Notes under the pieces: generated by a model
Told to the model about the DNA's origin: nothing
The model's database searches: none
What the model saw: the letters and a program-made list of their open reading frames with translations, nothing else
In this document: piece by piece, positions 1 through 8,025 of the stretch
Numbering within the stretch: position 1 is the first letter of the stretch
Layout: the number at the start of each line of letters is the position of its first letter
Program-made: the position numbers and the translations under genes
Assembly: GCA_041574955.1 (NCBI GenBank)
Contig: JBFGNS010000155.1
Span: 1-10,037, forward strand
Source: CALZJC01 sp041574955
GTDB lineage: Bacteria > Acidobacteriota > Thermoanaerobaculia > Multivoradales > JAHEKO01
Direction of reading: 5' to 3'
Length of the DNA stretch: 10,037 nucleotides

Positions 1-1
1 A

Positions 2-19
2 CCGGTCCCGGTCCCGGTG
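2..19. repeat. short hexamer repeat, three copies
   Basis: CCGGTC, CCGGTC and CCGGTG follow one another directly at the left edge of the window. The array is short and may continue outside the window. No function can be assigned, and in such GC-rich sequence it may simply be low complexity. Confidence 0.4.
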
Positions 20-27
20 CCCCGCCG

Positions 28-33
28 GTTCTA
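28..33 (-). promoter_or_regulatory. possible -10 element for a gene left of the window
   Basis: The minus strand reads TAGAAC here, preceded by GC, closely resembling the GCTAGAAT found before hflX at 8744-8751. It lies after the response-regulator stop and points out of the window. No convincing -35 is visible, so this is a weak call based on an AT-rich hexamer in a GC-rich gap. Confidence 0.2.
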
Positions 34-114
34 GCCTGCGCTGACCCGCGGCCCCGAGCGCTCAGCTGTGCCAGCGCCCGCGCCGGCTACCCCTCTCCGT
101 GCCGGCCGCGCGCC

Positions 115-1490
<1,376 letters not shown>

Positions 1491-1494
<4 letters not shown>

Positions 1495-4253
1495 GCGCCG
1501 CCTCCCGGGTGGTGCCGGGGCAGCTCGACGACGAACCGGCTGCCCTCGCCGGGGTGGCTGATGACGCGCAGGTCGCCGTCGTGGCGACGGACGATGTTGT
1601 AGCTGATCGACAGGCCAAGGCCGGTACCGCCCTCGGCCTGCTTGGTCGAATAGAACGGCTCGAACAGCCGTTCCAGCTGGTTGGGCGTCATGCCCGGTCC
1701 GTCGTCCTCGACGGTCAGCCAGACCCAGCGCTGGCTGGCCTCGATCGACACCGTCAGGTGGCCGCCGCCACCGGTGCCCGCCATCGCCTCGACCGCGTTG
1801 AGCACCAGGTTGGCGAGCACCTGCTGCAGCTCGCTGTCGTTGCCGCGCACCTGGATCGCCGCGCGATCCGCCGGCGGCTGCCAGTGCAGGGTGACGCCGT
1901 GCTTGTCGATGCGCTCGAGCAGCAGCTCGAGACCGTCGTCCACCAGCGGCGCGAGGGCCAGCGGCACGCGCTCGCGCCGCCGGTCGCGGGCGAACTCGAG
2001 CAGGTTGTTGACGATGCGGGCGGCGCGGAACGTCTGCTTCTCGACCTTCTTGAGCAGGTCGTAGCGCGGGTCCTGCTGGTCGGTGTCGGCGAGCAGCATC
2101 TGGGCGTAGCTCGAGATGCCGGTGATCGGCGTGTTCACCTCGTGCGCCACGCCGGCGGCGAGCATGCCGAGCGAAGCCAGGCGGTCCTTTTCCTTGAGCT
2201 CGCTCTCCATCGCCACCCGCTCGGTGATGTCCTGCACCACCACGACTCGCCGCTCGTCATCACCGCCGGCCTGCAGCGGCGCGACGCTGACCTGCAGGTA
2301 GCGCTCGTTACCGTCGGCGTCGGTGAAGCTGAGCTCGCGGAGGCCCTCCTCCGGCGTCGGCAGCGGCGTGATCGGCAGCACCTCGGCGAGCGGCCGGCCG
2401 GCCAGGGCCGAGCTGCCGGCGGTCTCGGAGAACGAACGGTTGGCCGACAGCAGCTTGCCGTCGCCGTCGATCACCGCGATGCCGGCGGGCGAGGAGTCGA
2501 AGATGCGCTGGCTGAACCGCTGCAGCCTGACCACCTCGTCGAGGCGGCGGTGCACCTCGTCGAGCAGCTCGGCGTTCTCGATCGCCAGCGTCGCCTGGTT
2601 GAGCAGGTTGCGGACCAGGTCGACGTCGTCGCTCGACAGCGGGATGCCGTCCTCCTTGTAGCCGACCACCAGCACGCCGATGCGCTTGCGGCGCAGGCTC
2701 ATCGGGAAGGCGTAGCGGTAGCCCGAGGCGTACAGCCGGTGCACAGCGCTGGCCTCGCCCGAAGGCAGCTCGATGCCGGACAGGCTGTGGACGTCGGCCT
2801 GCCACAGCTCGTCGGGCAGGCCGTCGGCCGCCACCGGACCGGCGAGCGCCGGCCTGTGCACCAGCGGCACCAGCGATTCGCCGTGCAGCAGCAGCAGGTT
2901 GGCGGGCTCGACCTCGAGGCCTGTCTCCAGGCTCTCGAGCAGCGTGGCGCAGAGCTGGTCGAGATCCCGCACCTCGAGCAGCTCGCGACCGGCCGCGGCC
3001 AGGGCGCGCCGCTTGCTGAACCGCCCGCGGTACTGCAGCCGCTCGAGCGAGGTGCCGACGTTCTTGCGCACCGGCACCAGCATGCCGGCGATCATCAGTC
3101 CGGCGACGAACGACAGCAGGTTGCGAGCCAGCGCCGGCTCCTCGGGCAGCAGGCGGTTGATCGTCAGGTTGGCGAGCGAGAAGCCGACCAGCCCGACCAG
3201 CACGGTGAGGCTGAGCGACAGCGAGTCGCGCACGATCACGCCGATGTCCCACAGCTTGTAGCGCAGGATGGCGTAGGCGAAGGTCAGCGGCACCAGACCG
3301 AGCGGCACCACGGCGGCGGCGGTGAGCGGGGTGGGGGTGGAGAGGCCGAAGGTGTAGGGCAGCAGGTAGAGGGCCGCGAACGGCAGGTAGCCGCCGGCCA
3401 GCCCCACCGCCACCCAGACCGCCTGGCGGTGCTCCTCGGTGCGCTGCCCGCCGCGCAGCCGGACCAGCAGGGTGGCGGCCGCGCCGAGGGCGAACAGCAC
3501 CAGGTGGATCAGCTCCAGCCGGTCCAGCACGGTGATCGCCGCGGCGATGGCGCCACCGAACAGCCACCGGCCGTCGAGCAGCACCAGGTCGGCCTGCAGC
3601 AGCAGCAGGAAGGCGGCCGGCAGGTAGAAGAACGGCACCGCGGAGCGCAGCCGCCGGTTGTCGGTCGGGAACACCGCGAACAGGTGGAGCGTCAGCGGCG
3701 CCAGCAGCACCCGCGCCACCTCTTCGAGGATGTAGAGCGCCTTGCCCGTCGGATCGAACGGCCCGCGGACCGCCAGCAGATAGACCAGCGCCGACACCAG
3801 GCACCAGAGGTAGAACACCCGCGCCGGCCGCCGCCGGTCGCGCAGCAGGGTGTAGAGGCCGATCGCCAGGTAGACCAGGCCGACCAGAGCGAGCACCAGG
3901 TAGACCCAGTCGATGTCGAGCGGCGGCAGGCGGTAGGAGACCTCGAGCACCTCGCCGTCACGCAGCACCAGCAGCTCGCTGGTCGGCCGGCGGCGCAGGG
4001 CATCGCTCAGGCTCTCGAGGCGGCCGTAGCCCTCGCCGTCGACCTGCAGGATGCGGTCGCCGGGCGTGAGCTGGGACGGCTCGGCAACCGAAGTCACAAG
4101 CCAGGAGCCCTGCGCGGGCTCGACCGACAGGCCGATCGGCTGGAAGCTGTCGAAGCTGCGCTCGAGGCTGACGGCGCCCGCCGCTACCACGGCGAGGGTG
4201 AACACCACCGCCGGCAGCAGACGGGCGGCGGCGTGCACTCGAGTTGGTGGCAT
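1491..4253 (-). CDS. membrane sensor histidine kinase: PDZ-like, multi-TM, GAF, PAS, HisKA, HATPase
   Basis: This 920-residue sensor kinase phosphorylates the regulator encoded next to it. In order I see TM1 at about 12-32; a soluble PDZ-like segment at about 45-107 (LTPGDRILQVDG, then LLVLRDGEVLEV); a bundle of roughly eight to nine hydrophobic helices between about 115 and 396; a GAF-like domain at about 405-565; a PAS domain at about 580-680 (IFDSSPAGIAVIDGDG); HisKA with phospho-acceptor H704 in AHEVNTPI; and HATPase_c with N819, the G1 box DDGPG (850-854) and the G2 box GGTGLGL. All catalytic motifs are intact. I chose ATG at 4253 rather than the in-frame ATG at 4382. GGAG lies 4 nt upstream of it, a hydrophobic helix follows at once, and the longer form would run through the sigma-54 promoter at 4283-4298. 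The N-terminal layout recalls ComP of Bacillus. The ligand cannot be told from sequence. Confidence 0.93.
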
Positions 4254-4257
4254 GGCG

Positions 4258-4262
4258 CTCCG
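4258..4262 (-). promoter_or_regulatory. ribosome binding site supporting the kinase start
   Basis: The minus strand reads CGGAG, then CGCC, then ATG at 4253. The spacing is a little short, but this is the best site near any candidate start of the kinase. Confidence 0.5.
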
Positions 4263-4275
4263 AATTATCGGAGAC

Positions 4276-4374
4276 GGTTCAAAGCAGGAAGCGTGCCACC
4301 GATCGGTTCCTTGAACCGCCGTGAACCCCCTGTACCTGTTGAGGTTTGGCCGACGCACTCCAAGCAATTGAACC
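4276..4374. promoter_or_regulatory. putative operator cluster (TTGAACC boxes)
   Basis: TTGAACC or its complement GGTTCAA occurs at 4276-4282, 4311-4317 and 4368-4374, with a variant GTGAACC at 4321-4327. The box at 4311 is half of a perfect dyad, CGGTTC-CTT-GAACCG, at 4304-4318. The GAACC cores at 4313 and 4323 are spaced 10 bp, one helical turn. Relative to the expected sigma-54 start near 4272, the dyad is centred near -39, the variant near -53 and the far box near -99. Sites for a dimeric regulator are plausible, most simply the NtrC-type protein of this operon. That identity is inference. Confidence 0.5.
4283..4298 (-). promoter_or_regulatory. sigma-54 (-24/-12) promoter of the kinase-regulator operon
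   Basis: The minus strand reads TGGCACGCTTCCTGCT. The family consensus is TGGCACG, four free bases, then TTGCA/T. Only one consensus base differs (CTGCT for TTGCT), and the invariant GG and GC have the required 10-base spacing. Initiation would fall near 4272, giving a leader of about 20 nt before ATG 4253 with its GGAG. A sigma-54 promoter needs an ATP-dependent activator, and this operon encodes one. Confidence 0.8.
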
Positions 4375-4420
4375 ACATCCAAGAGGATGGATTCAACGAC
4401 TTGGTGCGGAAAGACTGTGG

Positions 4421-4448
4421 AAAAGACCGCCGGCGCTTCAAGGCCGGC
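4421..4448 (-). terminator. rho-independent-like terminator after the outer-membrane gene
   Basis: On the minus strand, 10 nt past the stop at 4458, GCCGGC (4448-4443) pairs with GCCGGC (4434-4429) across an 8-nt loop, followed by GGTCTTTT. The 6-bp all-GC stem with a short T tract fits an intrinsic terminator. It would separate this transcript from the sigma-54 operon that follows. Confidence 0.55.
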
Positions 4449-4457
4449 AAGCGCGGC

Positions 4458-6332
4458 TCAGAAGCGGACGCTCAGGCCGCCAGTGATGCGGCGGCGGATC
4501 TCGTCCGGGTCCTCGTACTGGCGACCTGCCGGCAGCGAGCCGCGGCTGATCTCCATGTTCAGCTGCAGCGCCAGATCGGAAGCCACCCGCTGCAGGAAGT
4601 CGAGGTCCTGGGTCAGCAGCAGCTGGACGCGCTCGAGCTCCATGTCGGCGTGGCGCAGGTTGCGCCGGTGCATCGGACTGAGCTCCTGGGCGAGCTGATG
4701 GAAAGCGAGGAAGACGCCCGTCGAGGTGCGCTCGAAGTGGGTGTCGAGCGAGGTCACCATGTAGCGCACCTGGTTCTCGTAGCGAGACCGGTCGGCGGCG
4801 GTCAGCACGCCGCCGCCGCCTGCCGCCACGCTCGACTCGAAGCGGGTCAGGACGCCGGGCGACAGCCGGTGCTGGAACTCGAGCTTCAGCTCCGGCAGCT
4901 CGTCGCCCTCGACCAGGTAGAGGCTCTCGAAGAAGTTGTAGAAGTCGTCGTCGAAGTAGAGCCGCAGGGTCTCGGCGTAGCGCCGGTGGGTGGCGCCGAT
5001 GCTGAGCGAGCCGTCGCCGCTGCCGTTGCGGCGGAGGTAGAGCTGGTAGCAGAGCTCTTCACCCTGCTCGCAGGGGGTCGAGTCGGCGAAGTAGACCGGG
5101 GTGAAGTACTGCCTCAGCAGCTCGTCACCGTCGGCGCGGAAGCGGCTGGTGACGACGCTGCCGGCCTGCCACTGCCGCCCCAGCTTGAGCACCAAACCGC
5201 CGCGCGGTGACAGCCAGACGGTACCGTCGCGCAGCGTGGAGTACAGGCCGTATTCGACCAGCAGCCCGGGGCTGACCTGCAGCCCGCCCCGGCCGTACAG
5301 CTCGATCTGCTCATCGGGCGACAGCAAGGCCTCCCGGTCGCGGCCGTACTGGCTCTCGCGCTCCAGGTAGCGGAAGCCGGTCTCGAAGCTGGAGCGCTCG
5401 GTGAGATCGGTCAGGAACGAGCCCTCGAGTCGCCACGATCGCGAGGCCAGCGGCGCCGCGTGCGGCGCCCACAGGCCGGTGCTGTAGAAGTTGCTCTCCT
5501 GGGTGTACTGGGCGGCGAACTGCGAGACGCCCTCACCGAGCGGCTGCGACCAGCTGACGCGGTGACTCTCCAGGCCGATCTCGGGCAGGCTGCCGTCCAT
5601 CCGCAGGCGGTTCGACACCGAGCTCAGCTCGACCCGGCCGGACCCCATGCCCTCGAGGTTGACGGTCATCGCCTGGGTGCGCCCGCTCAGCCCGAGGCTC
5701 TGCCCGGTGAGCGACTGCAGCTGGCTGAAGTCGCCCTCGATACCGAGGCGGATGTTGCGGATCTCGCCCTCGACGTCCAGCCGCCCGCCGGTGAGCTGCG
5801 ACGGCGTGTCGCCGTTGAAGCCCTGCGAAACCCCGGTCAGGGCCAGCAGCCGCGCCGCCAGCTGGACCTCCGGCTCGCCGTCGGCGGGCCGCGGCGAGCC
5901 GCCCTCGATCAGGCCGAGGTCGCGCAGCACGTCGGGCGGGATCTGCTCGCGGACCGACCAGAAGTTGGCCGTCGAGCTGCCCTCGACCGGGCCCTCGCGC
6001 AGCTCCAAATCGACGTACTGGTGGTGGTTGGCGGAGCCTCGGGTGAGGTGCACGATCGCCGGCAGGAAGCCCGACTTGGCGGCGATGATCTTGTACAGAC
6101 CGGCCGGCAGCGATTCGAACCGGAACCGGCCCTGCTCGTCGGTGACGCCCTTCCACAGCTTGAAATCGGCCAGCTGGTAGGCGTAGACCGCGGCGGAGGC
6201 GAGTGGCGCCGCGGAGCCGGTCACCCGACCGGCCAGCGAGCCGCTCTCGACCAGCCCGTCGGCGCCTACCACGCCGCTGGTCGCTGCCAGCAGCGACAGG
6301 AAGAGGGCGGCGGTGCGCCTGGATGAAGCCAT
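4458..6332 (-). CDS. secreted carboxypeptidase-regulatory-like domain protein with outer-membrane barrel-like C-terminal part
   Basis: The product is 624 residues. A signal peptide (about 1-24, hydrophobic ALFLSLLAATSGVVGA) is followed by a carboxypeptidase-regulatory-like (transthyretin/Ig-like) fold at about 33-113: GSLAGRVTG, then VTDEQGRFRFESLPAGLYKI, the typical sequence of this domain. From about 180 to the end the pattern alternates polar and hydrophobic/aromatic residues with Asp/Gly/Ser-rich turns, and the protein ends in LSVRF with a terminal Phe, as BAM-assembled barrels do. C421 and C428 could form a disulfide in a loop. In TonB-dependent transporters of this style a plug domain follows the regulatory-like domain; I recognise neither plug nor TonB box here. 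ATG 6332 is preferred over GTG 6341, which has no usable upstream site. It is probably transcribed alone, between the promoter at 6360-6389 and the terminator at 4421-4448. The substrate is unknown. Confidence 0.85.
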   Translation of the reverse strand: MASSRRTAALFLSLLAATSGVVGADGLVESGSLAGRVTGSAAPLASAAVYAYQLADFKLWKGVTDEQGRFRFESLPAGLYKIIAAKSGFLPAIVHLTRGSANHHQYVDLELREGPVEGSSTANFWSVREQIPPDVLRDLGLIEGGSPRPADGEPEVQLAARLLALTGVSQGFNGDTPSQLTGGRLDVEGEIRNIRLGIEGDFSQLQSLTGQSLGLSGRTQAMTVNLEGMGSGRVELSSVSNRLRMDGSLPEIGLESHRVSWSQPLGEGVSQFAAQYTQESNFYSTGLWAPHAAPLASRSWRLEGSFLTDLTERSSFETGFRYLERESQYGRDREALLSPDEQIELYGRGGLQVSPGLLVEYGLYSTLRDGTVWLSPRGGLVLKLGRQWQAGSVVTSRFRADGDELLRQYFTPVYFADSTPCEQGEELCYQLYLRRNGSGDGSLSIGATHRRYAETLRLYFDDDFYNFFESLYLVEGDELPELKLEFQHRLSPGVLTRFESSVAAGGGGVLTAADRSRYENQVRYMVTSLDTHFERTSTGVFLAFHQLAQELSPMHRRNLRHADMELERVQLLLTQDLDFLQRVASDLALQLNMEISRGSLPAGRQYEDPDEIRRRITGGLSVRF

Positions 6333-6359
6333 CGGTCTCACGACCTGATACGCGGCCTC

Positions 6360-6389
6360 ACTCTAGTAAGGATGCTTCCGGGGTGTCAA
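6360..6389 (-). promoter_or_regulatory. sigma-70-type promoter of the outer-membrane gene
   Basis: On the minus strand a perfect -35 TTGACA (6389-6384) is followed after 18 bp by TAGAGT (6365-6360), a 4/6 match to TATAAT. Initiation near 6353 gives a leader of about 20 nt before ATG 6332. It lies wholly in the gap after comF. Confidence 0.7.
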
Positions 6390-6396
6390 ACGCTCC

Positions 6397-6409
6397 CCGG
6401 AGCCTCCGG
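6397..6409. repeat. perfect inverted repeat at the end of comF
   Basis: CCGGAG and CTCCGG flank a single base just after the comF stop (6418-6416). Folded as RNA this gives a 5-bp stem with a 3-nt loop. On the minus strand GGGAGCGTTTG follows, so it may be a weak terminator for comF; the T run is only three bases. Confidence 0.4.
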
Positions 6410-6415
6410 TCGAGA

Positions 6416-7243
6416 TCAGCCTCGGATTGTTTGTCCGTCGGCAGAGGCTACCGTCGGACGCGGACAGATTCTACACGAAAACGCCATCCGCGGCTCCCAC
6501 GGTCCCGGCGGAGCCCCGAAACCCGCCCGCCCGGTCGCTCCCGCCTCTGCCGGCGGGGTGCGCGCGGCCACCAGAGCGACGACCTTGGAGGCGCCGGCCC
6601 GGAGCAGCTCGGCGGCGGCCTGGTCGAGGGTGGCGCCGGTGGTGGCCACGTCGTCGACCAGCAGCAGCGACGAGCCGCGCACCGCGGCGCGCGCCGCCCG
6701 GCGGGTGCGGAAGGCGCCGCGCACGTTGCGACCACGCTCGGCCCGCGCGAGGGCGGTCTGCGGCCGGGTCGGCCGCCGGCGCCGGAGCGCCGGCACCAGC
6801 GGGCGGCCCAGCCGGCGGGCCAGCGGGCGGGCGATGGCCTCGGCCTGGTTGTAGCCACGCACCAGCCGGCGGCGCCAGTGGAGTGGCACCGCGGCGACCG
6901 CCTCGACCGGCTCCAGGCGGCGACCGAACCGGCGCGCCAGCGCCGCCGCCAGCTGGCCACCCAGGAACTCGAGGCGGCCGAACTTGAGCGCCCGCACCAC
7001 CGGCTCGAGGGGTGGCAGATACCACCAGCCGGCGAGCAGGGCGTCGTAGGCCGGTGGCCGCCGCCGGCAGCCGGCGCACAGGTAGCCGGCGGGCACGCCG
7101 ACCGCCGCCAGCGGCTCGCCGCAGCCGTTGCACACCGGCCCCCGCACCGGCTTCAACCGGCCGCGGCAGGGCAGGCAGAGGCCGAGAGGGAGCGGCCCCG
7201 GCCGCTCTTCCCGGTCGCAGCCCAGGCAGACGGGCGGAAACAC
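6416..7243 (-). CDS. comF: ComF family protein (double zinc finger, phosphoribosyltransferase-like)
   Basis: The product is 275 residues. Eight cysteines in four CxxC pairs (C6/C9, C23/C26, C38/C41, C56/C59) form the N-terminal zinc-binding region. The type I phosphoribosyltransferase fold follows, with LKFGR at 86-90, RGYNQAE at 129-135, RPTRPQT at about 157-163 and the PRPP loop LLLVDDVATTGAT at 193-205. Relatives (ComFC, GntX/YhgH) take part in DNA uptake or use of external DNA; the reaction is not settled. GTG 7243 is the only standard start, but it has no good ribosome binding site, and conserved-looking in-frame sequence lies upstream (NRILDF before VFPP). A strong GGGAGGG at 7292-7286 sits 6 nt from an in-frame GTC codon at 7279, so the true start may be upstream. 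About 45 residues past the conserved fold (from about 231) look unlike the family and overlap a hairpin. It is divergent from the barrel gene at 7419. Confidence 0.88.
   Translation of the reverse strand: MFPPVCLGCDREERPGPLPLGLCLPCRGRLKPVRGPVCNGCGEPLAAVGVPAGYLCAGCRRRPPAYDALLAGWWYLPPLEPVVRALKFGRLEFLGGQLAAALARRFGRRLEPVEAVAAVPLHWRRRLVRGYNQAEAIARPLARRLGRPLVPALRRRRPTRPQTALARAERGRNVRGAFRTRRAARAAVRGSSLLLVDDVATTGATLDQAAAELLRAGASKVVALVAARTPPAEAGATGRAGFGAPPGPWEPRMAFSCRICPRPTVASADGQTIRG
6433..6459. repeat. near-perfect hairpin inside the comF 3' end
   Basis: GTCCGTCGGCAG (6433-6444) and CTACCGTCGGAC (6448-6459) are complementary over 12 positions, with one mismatch and one position that is a G-U wobble in minus-strand RNA, around a 3-nt loop. 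No T tract follows on either strand, so it is not a standard terminator. It lies in the non-conserved C-terminal extension of comF. Confidence 0.55.
6468..6473 (-). promoter_or_regulatory. possible -10 element within comF 3' end
   Basis: The minus strand reads TAGAAT (5/6 match) in a locally AT-richer patch (GTTTTCGTGTAGAATC). No -35 match is visible at the right distance. If active it would drive a transcript that begins with the hairpin at 6433-6459 and leads into the outer-membrane gene. Confidence 0.25.
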
Positions 7244-7285
7244 GAAGTCCAGGATGCGGTTGATCGCCGGGTGTGTGACGGACGG

Positions 7286-7292
7286 CCCTCCC
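7286..7292 (-). promoter_or_regulatory. strong Shine-Dalgarno sequence upstream of comF, without a standard start codon
   Basis: The minus strand reads GGGAGGG, then CCGTCC, then GTC (7279-7277) in frame with ComF. The next standard start in frame is GTG 7243, 42 nt after the site. This suggests that translation begins upstream of the GTG, from an unusual codon or one altered by mutation or sequencing error. Confidence 0.4.
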
Positions 7293-7349
7293 GAAGCGTA
7301 AAGACCCGTGGGGCAGCCGCAACGCCGAGCGCCGGCGGCGCGGTCGCCC

Positions 7350-7379
7350 CTAACAGACGCGATCCGGGGCCGCTATACT
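7350..7379 (+). promoter_or_regulatory. sigma-70-type promoter of the small barrel gene
   Basis: CTAACA (4/6 match to TTGACA) at 7350-7355 is followed after 18 bp by TATACT (5/6) at 7374-7379. Initiation near 7386 gives a leader of about 33 nt to the TTG at 7419. It lies in the 175-bp divergent gap with comF; I found no equally clear promoter for comF on the other strand. Confidence 0.6.
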
Positions 7380-7405
7380 TGCGTTCCCGCCGATCCACCG
7401 CCCCT

Positions 7406-7412
7406 GGAGGAG
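7406..7412 (+). promoter_or_regulatory. ribosome binding site fixing a TTG start
   Basis: GGAGGAG ends 6 nt before TTG 7419, ideal spacing. The alternative in-frame ATG at 7308 lies upstream of the promoter and would bury the signal peptide behind 37 extra residues. Confidence 0.75.
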
Positions 7413-7418
7413 ACCGAC

Positions 7419-7964
7419 TTGAGACAGCCCCTGCTTCCCGTTGTCTGCCTGCTGGCCGCCGTGACGCTGGCGCCGGCCACCGGCGAGGCGCAGCTCGATT
7501 ATCCGCTGGAGGTGGGGGCGGCCGTCGCCCTCGGAGGCTCGATCGACGAGAGCGACAGCGGACTCGGCAACACCGGCTACCAGGCTTCGATCTCGCTCGG
7601 CATCGCCCGCCGCACCAACGTCGGGCTGCGCGTCGGCGAGATCGGCTACGGCACCGGCGAACGCATCGGCCAGCTGCTCCGGCCGACCTTCTCGTACGTC
7701 ACCGTGGCCGGTGAGTACACCTTCTCCGAGCGGTACTACGAATCGGGCATCTACCTGGGGCTGGGCACCTACCGGCTCGAAGGGTTCCAACCGATCGGCG
7801 GCACCACCAGCGACACCAGCGTGGGCCTGGTGCTGGGCATCACCGGCGAGTTCGAGGTCACCAAACGGCTGGGGTTCGTGGTGGAGGTGGCGGGGCATTT
7901 GGCCGACTTCCCGGTGGCGCGCTACTTCGCGACGTTCACCGGGGGGTTGGGGTATCACTTCTGA
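7419..7964 (+). CDS. small outer-membrane beta-barrel protein (about 8 strands)
   Basis: The product is 181 residues starting at TTG. The signal peptide is about 1-24 (PLLPVVCLLAAVTLAPATGEA, cleavage probably before QLDYP). The mature part is a run of short amphipathic strands: VGAAVALGGSI, YQASISLGIA, NVGLRVGEIGYG, YVTVAGEYTF, SGIYLGLGTYRL, SVGLVLGITGEFEV, LGFVVEVAGHL and FATFTGGLGYHF. That is eight strands, the size of OmpA/OmpX/OmpW-type barrels, and the final Phe fits the BAM recognition signal. The function (structural, adhesion or small-molecule passage) cannot be read from sequence. The stop codon TGA lies at the start of an octamer repeat array, and MgtC follows 61 nt later, so the two may share a transcript. 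Confidence 0.82.
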   Translation: MRQPLLPVVCLLAAVTLAPATGEAQLDYPLEVGAAVALGGSIDESDSGLGNTGYQASISLGIARRTNVGLRVGEIGYGTGERIGQLLRPTFSYVTVAGEYTFSERYYESGIYLGLGTYRLEGFQPIGGTTSDTSVGLVLGITGEFEVTKRLGFVVEVAGHLADFPVARYFATFTGGLGYHF

Positions 7965-8018
7965 GGGCTTGAGGGCTTGAGGGCTTGAGGGCTCGAGGGC
8001 CTGAGGGCCTGAGGGCCT
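7963..8018 (+). repeat. tandem octamer repeat, 7 copies
   Basis: Seven uninterrupted 8-base units: three GAGGGCTT, one GAGGGCTC, three GAGGGCCT. The first unit begins inside the TGA stop of the upstream gene, and the last ends 7 nt before the MgtC ATG. The unit length is not a multiple of three, so copy-number change would shift any reading frame passing through, but the array lies after the stop. The last GAGGG (8011-8015) is 10 nt before ATG 8026 and may act as its ribosome binding site. Confidence 0.95.
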
Positions 8019-8025
8019 GATCGGG

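Noticed and set aside
82..106. Possible terminator hairpin after the response regulator (GCCGGC arms, 13-nt loop)
   Set aside because: No T tract on the minus strand after the second arm, a long loop, and GCCGGC is a very frequent word in this sequence.
4376..4389. CATCC-AAGA-GGATG inverted repeat in the kinase upstream gap
   Set aside because: Only 5 bp, no T tract, and not related to the TTGAACC boxes; likely chance, though it lies next to the far box.
1509..5210. A 1233-codon open frame on the plus strand, opposite the kinase and part of the outer-membrane gene
   Set aside because: Its product is Gln/Arg/His/Val-rich, low in complexity, without domains, and it runs through the promoter/terminator gap. 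The opposite strand holds complete catalytic motifs in order. It is an antisense shadow created by high GC at third positions.
6471..7322. A 283-codon minus-strand frame overlapping comF
   Set aside because: It is Arg/Gly/Ala/Pro-rich with no motifs, while the other frame of the same strand gives the zinc-finger and PRPP-loop signatures of ComF.
7963..8018. Octamer array as a CRISPR or integration site
   Set aside because: The units are directly abutting with no spacers, and there are no cas or integrase genes nearby.
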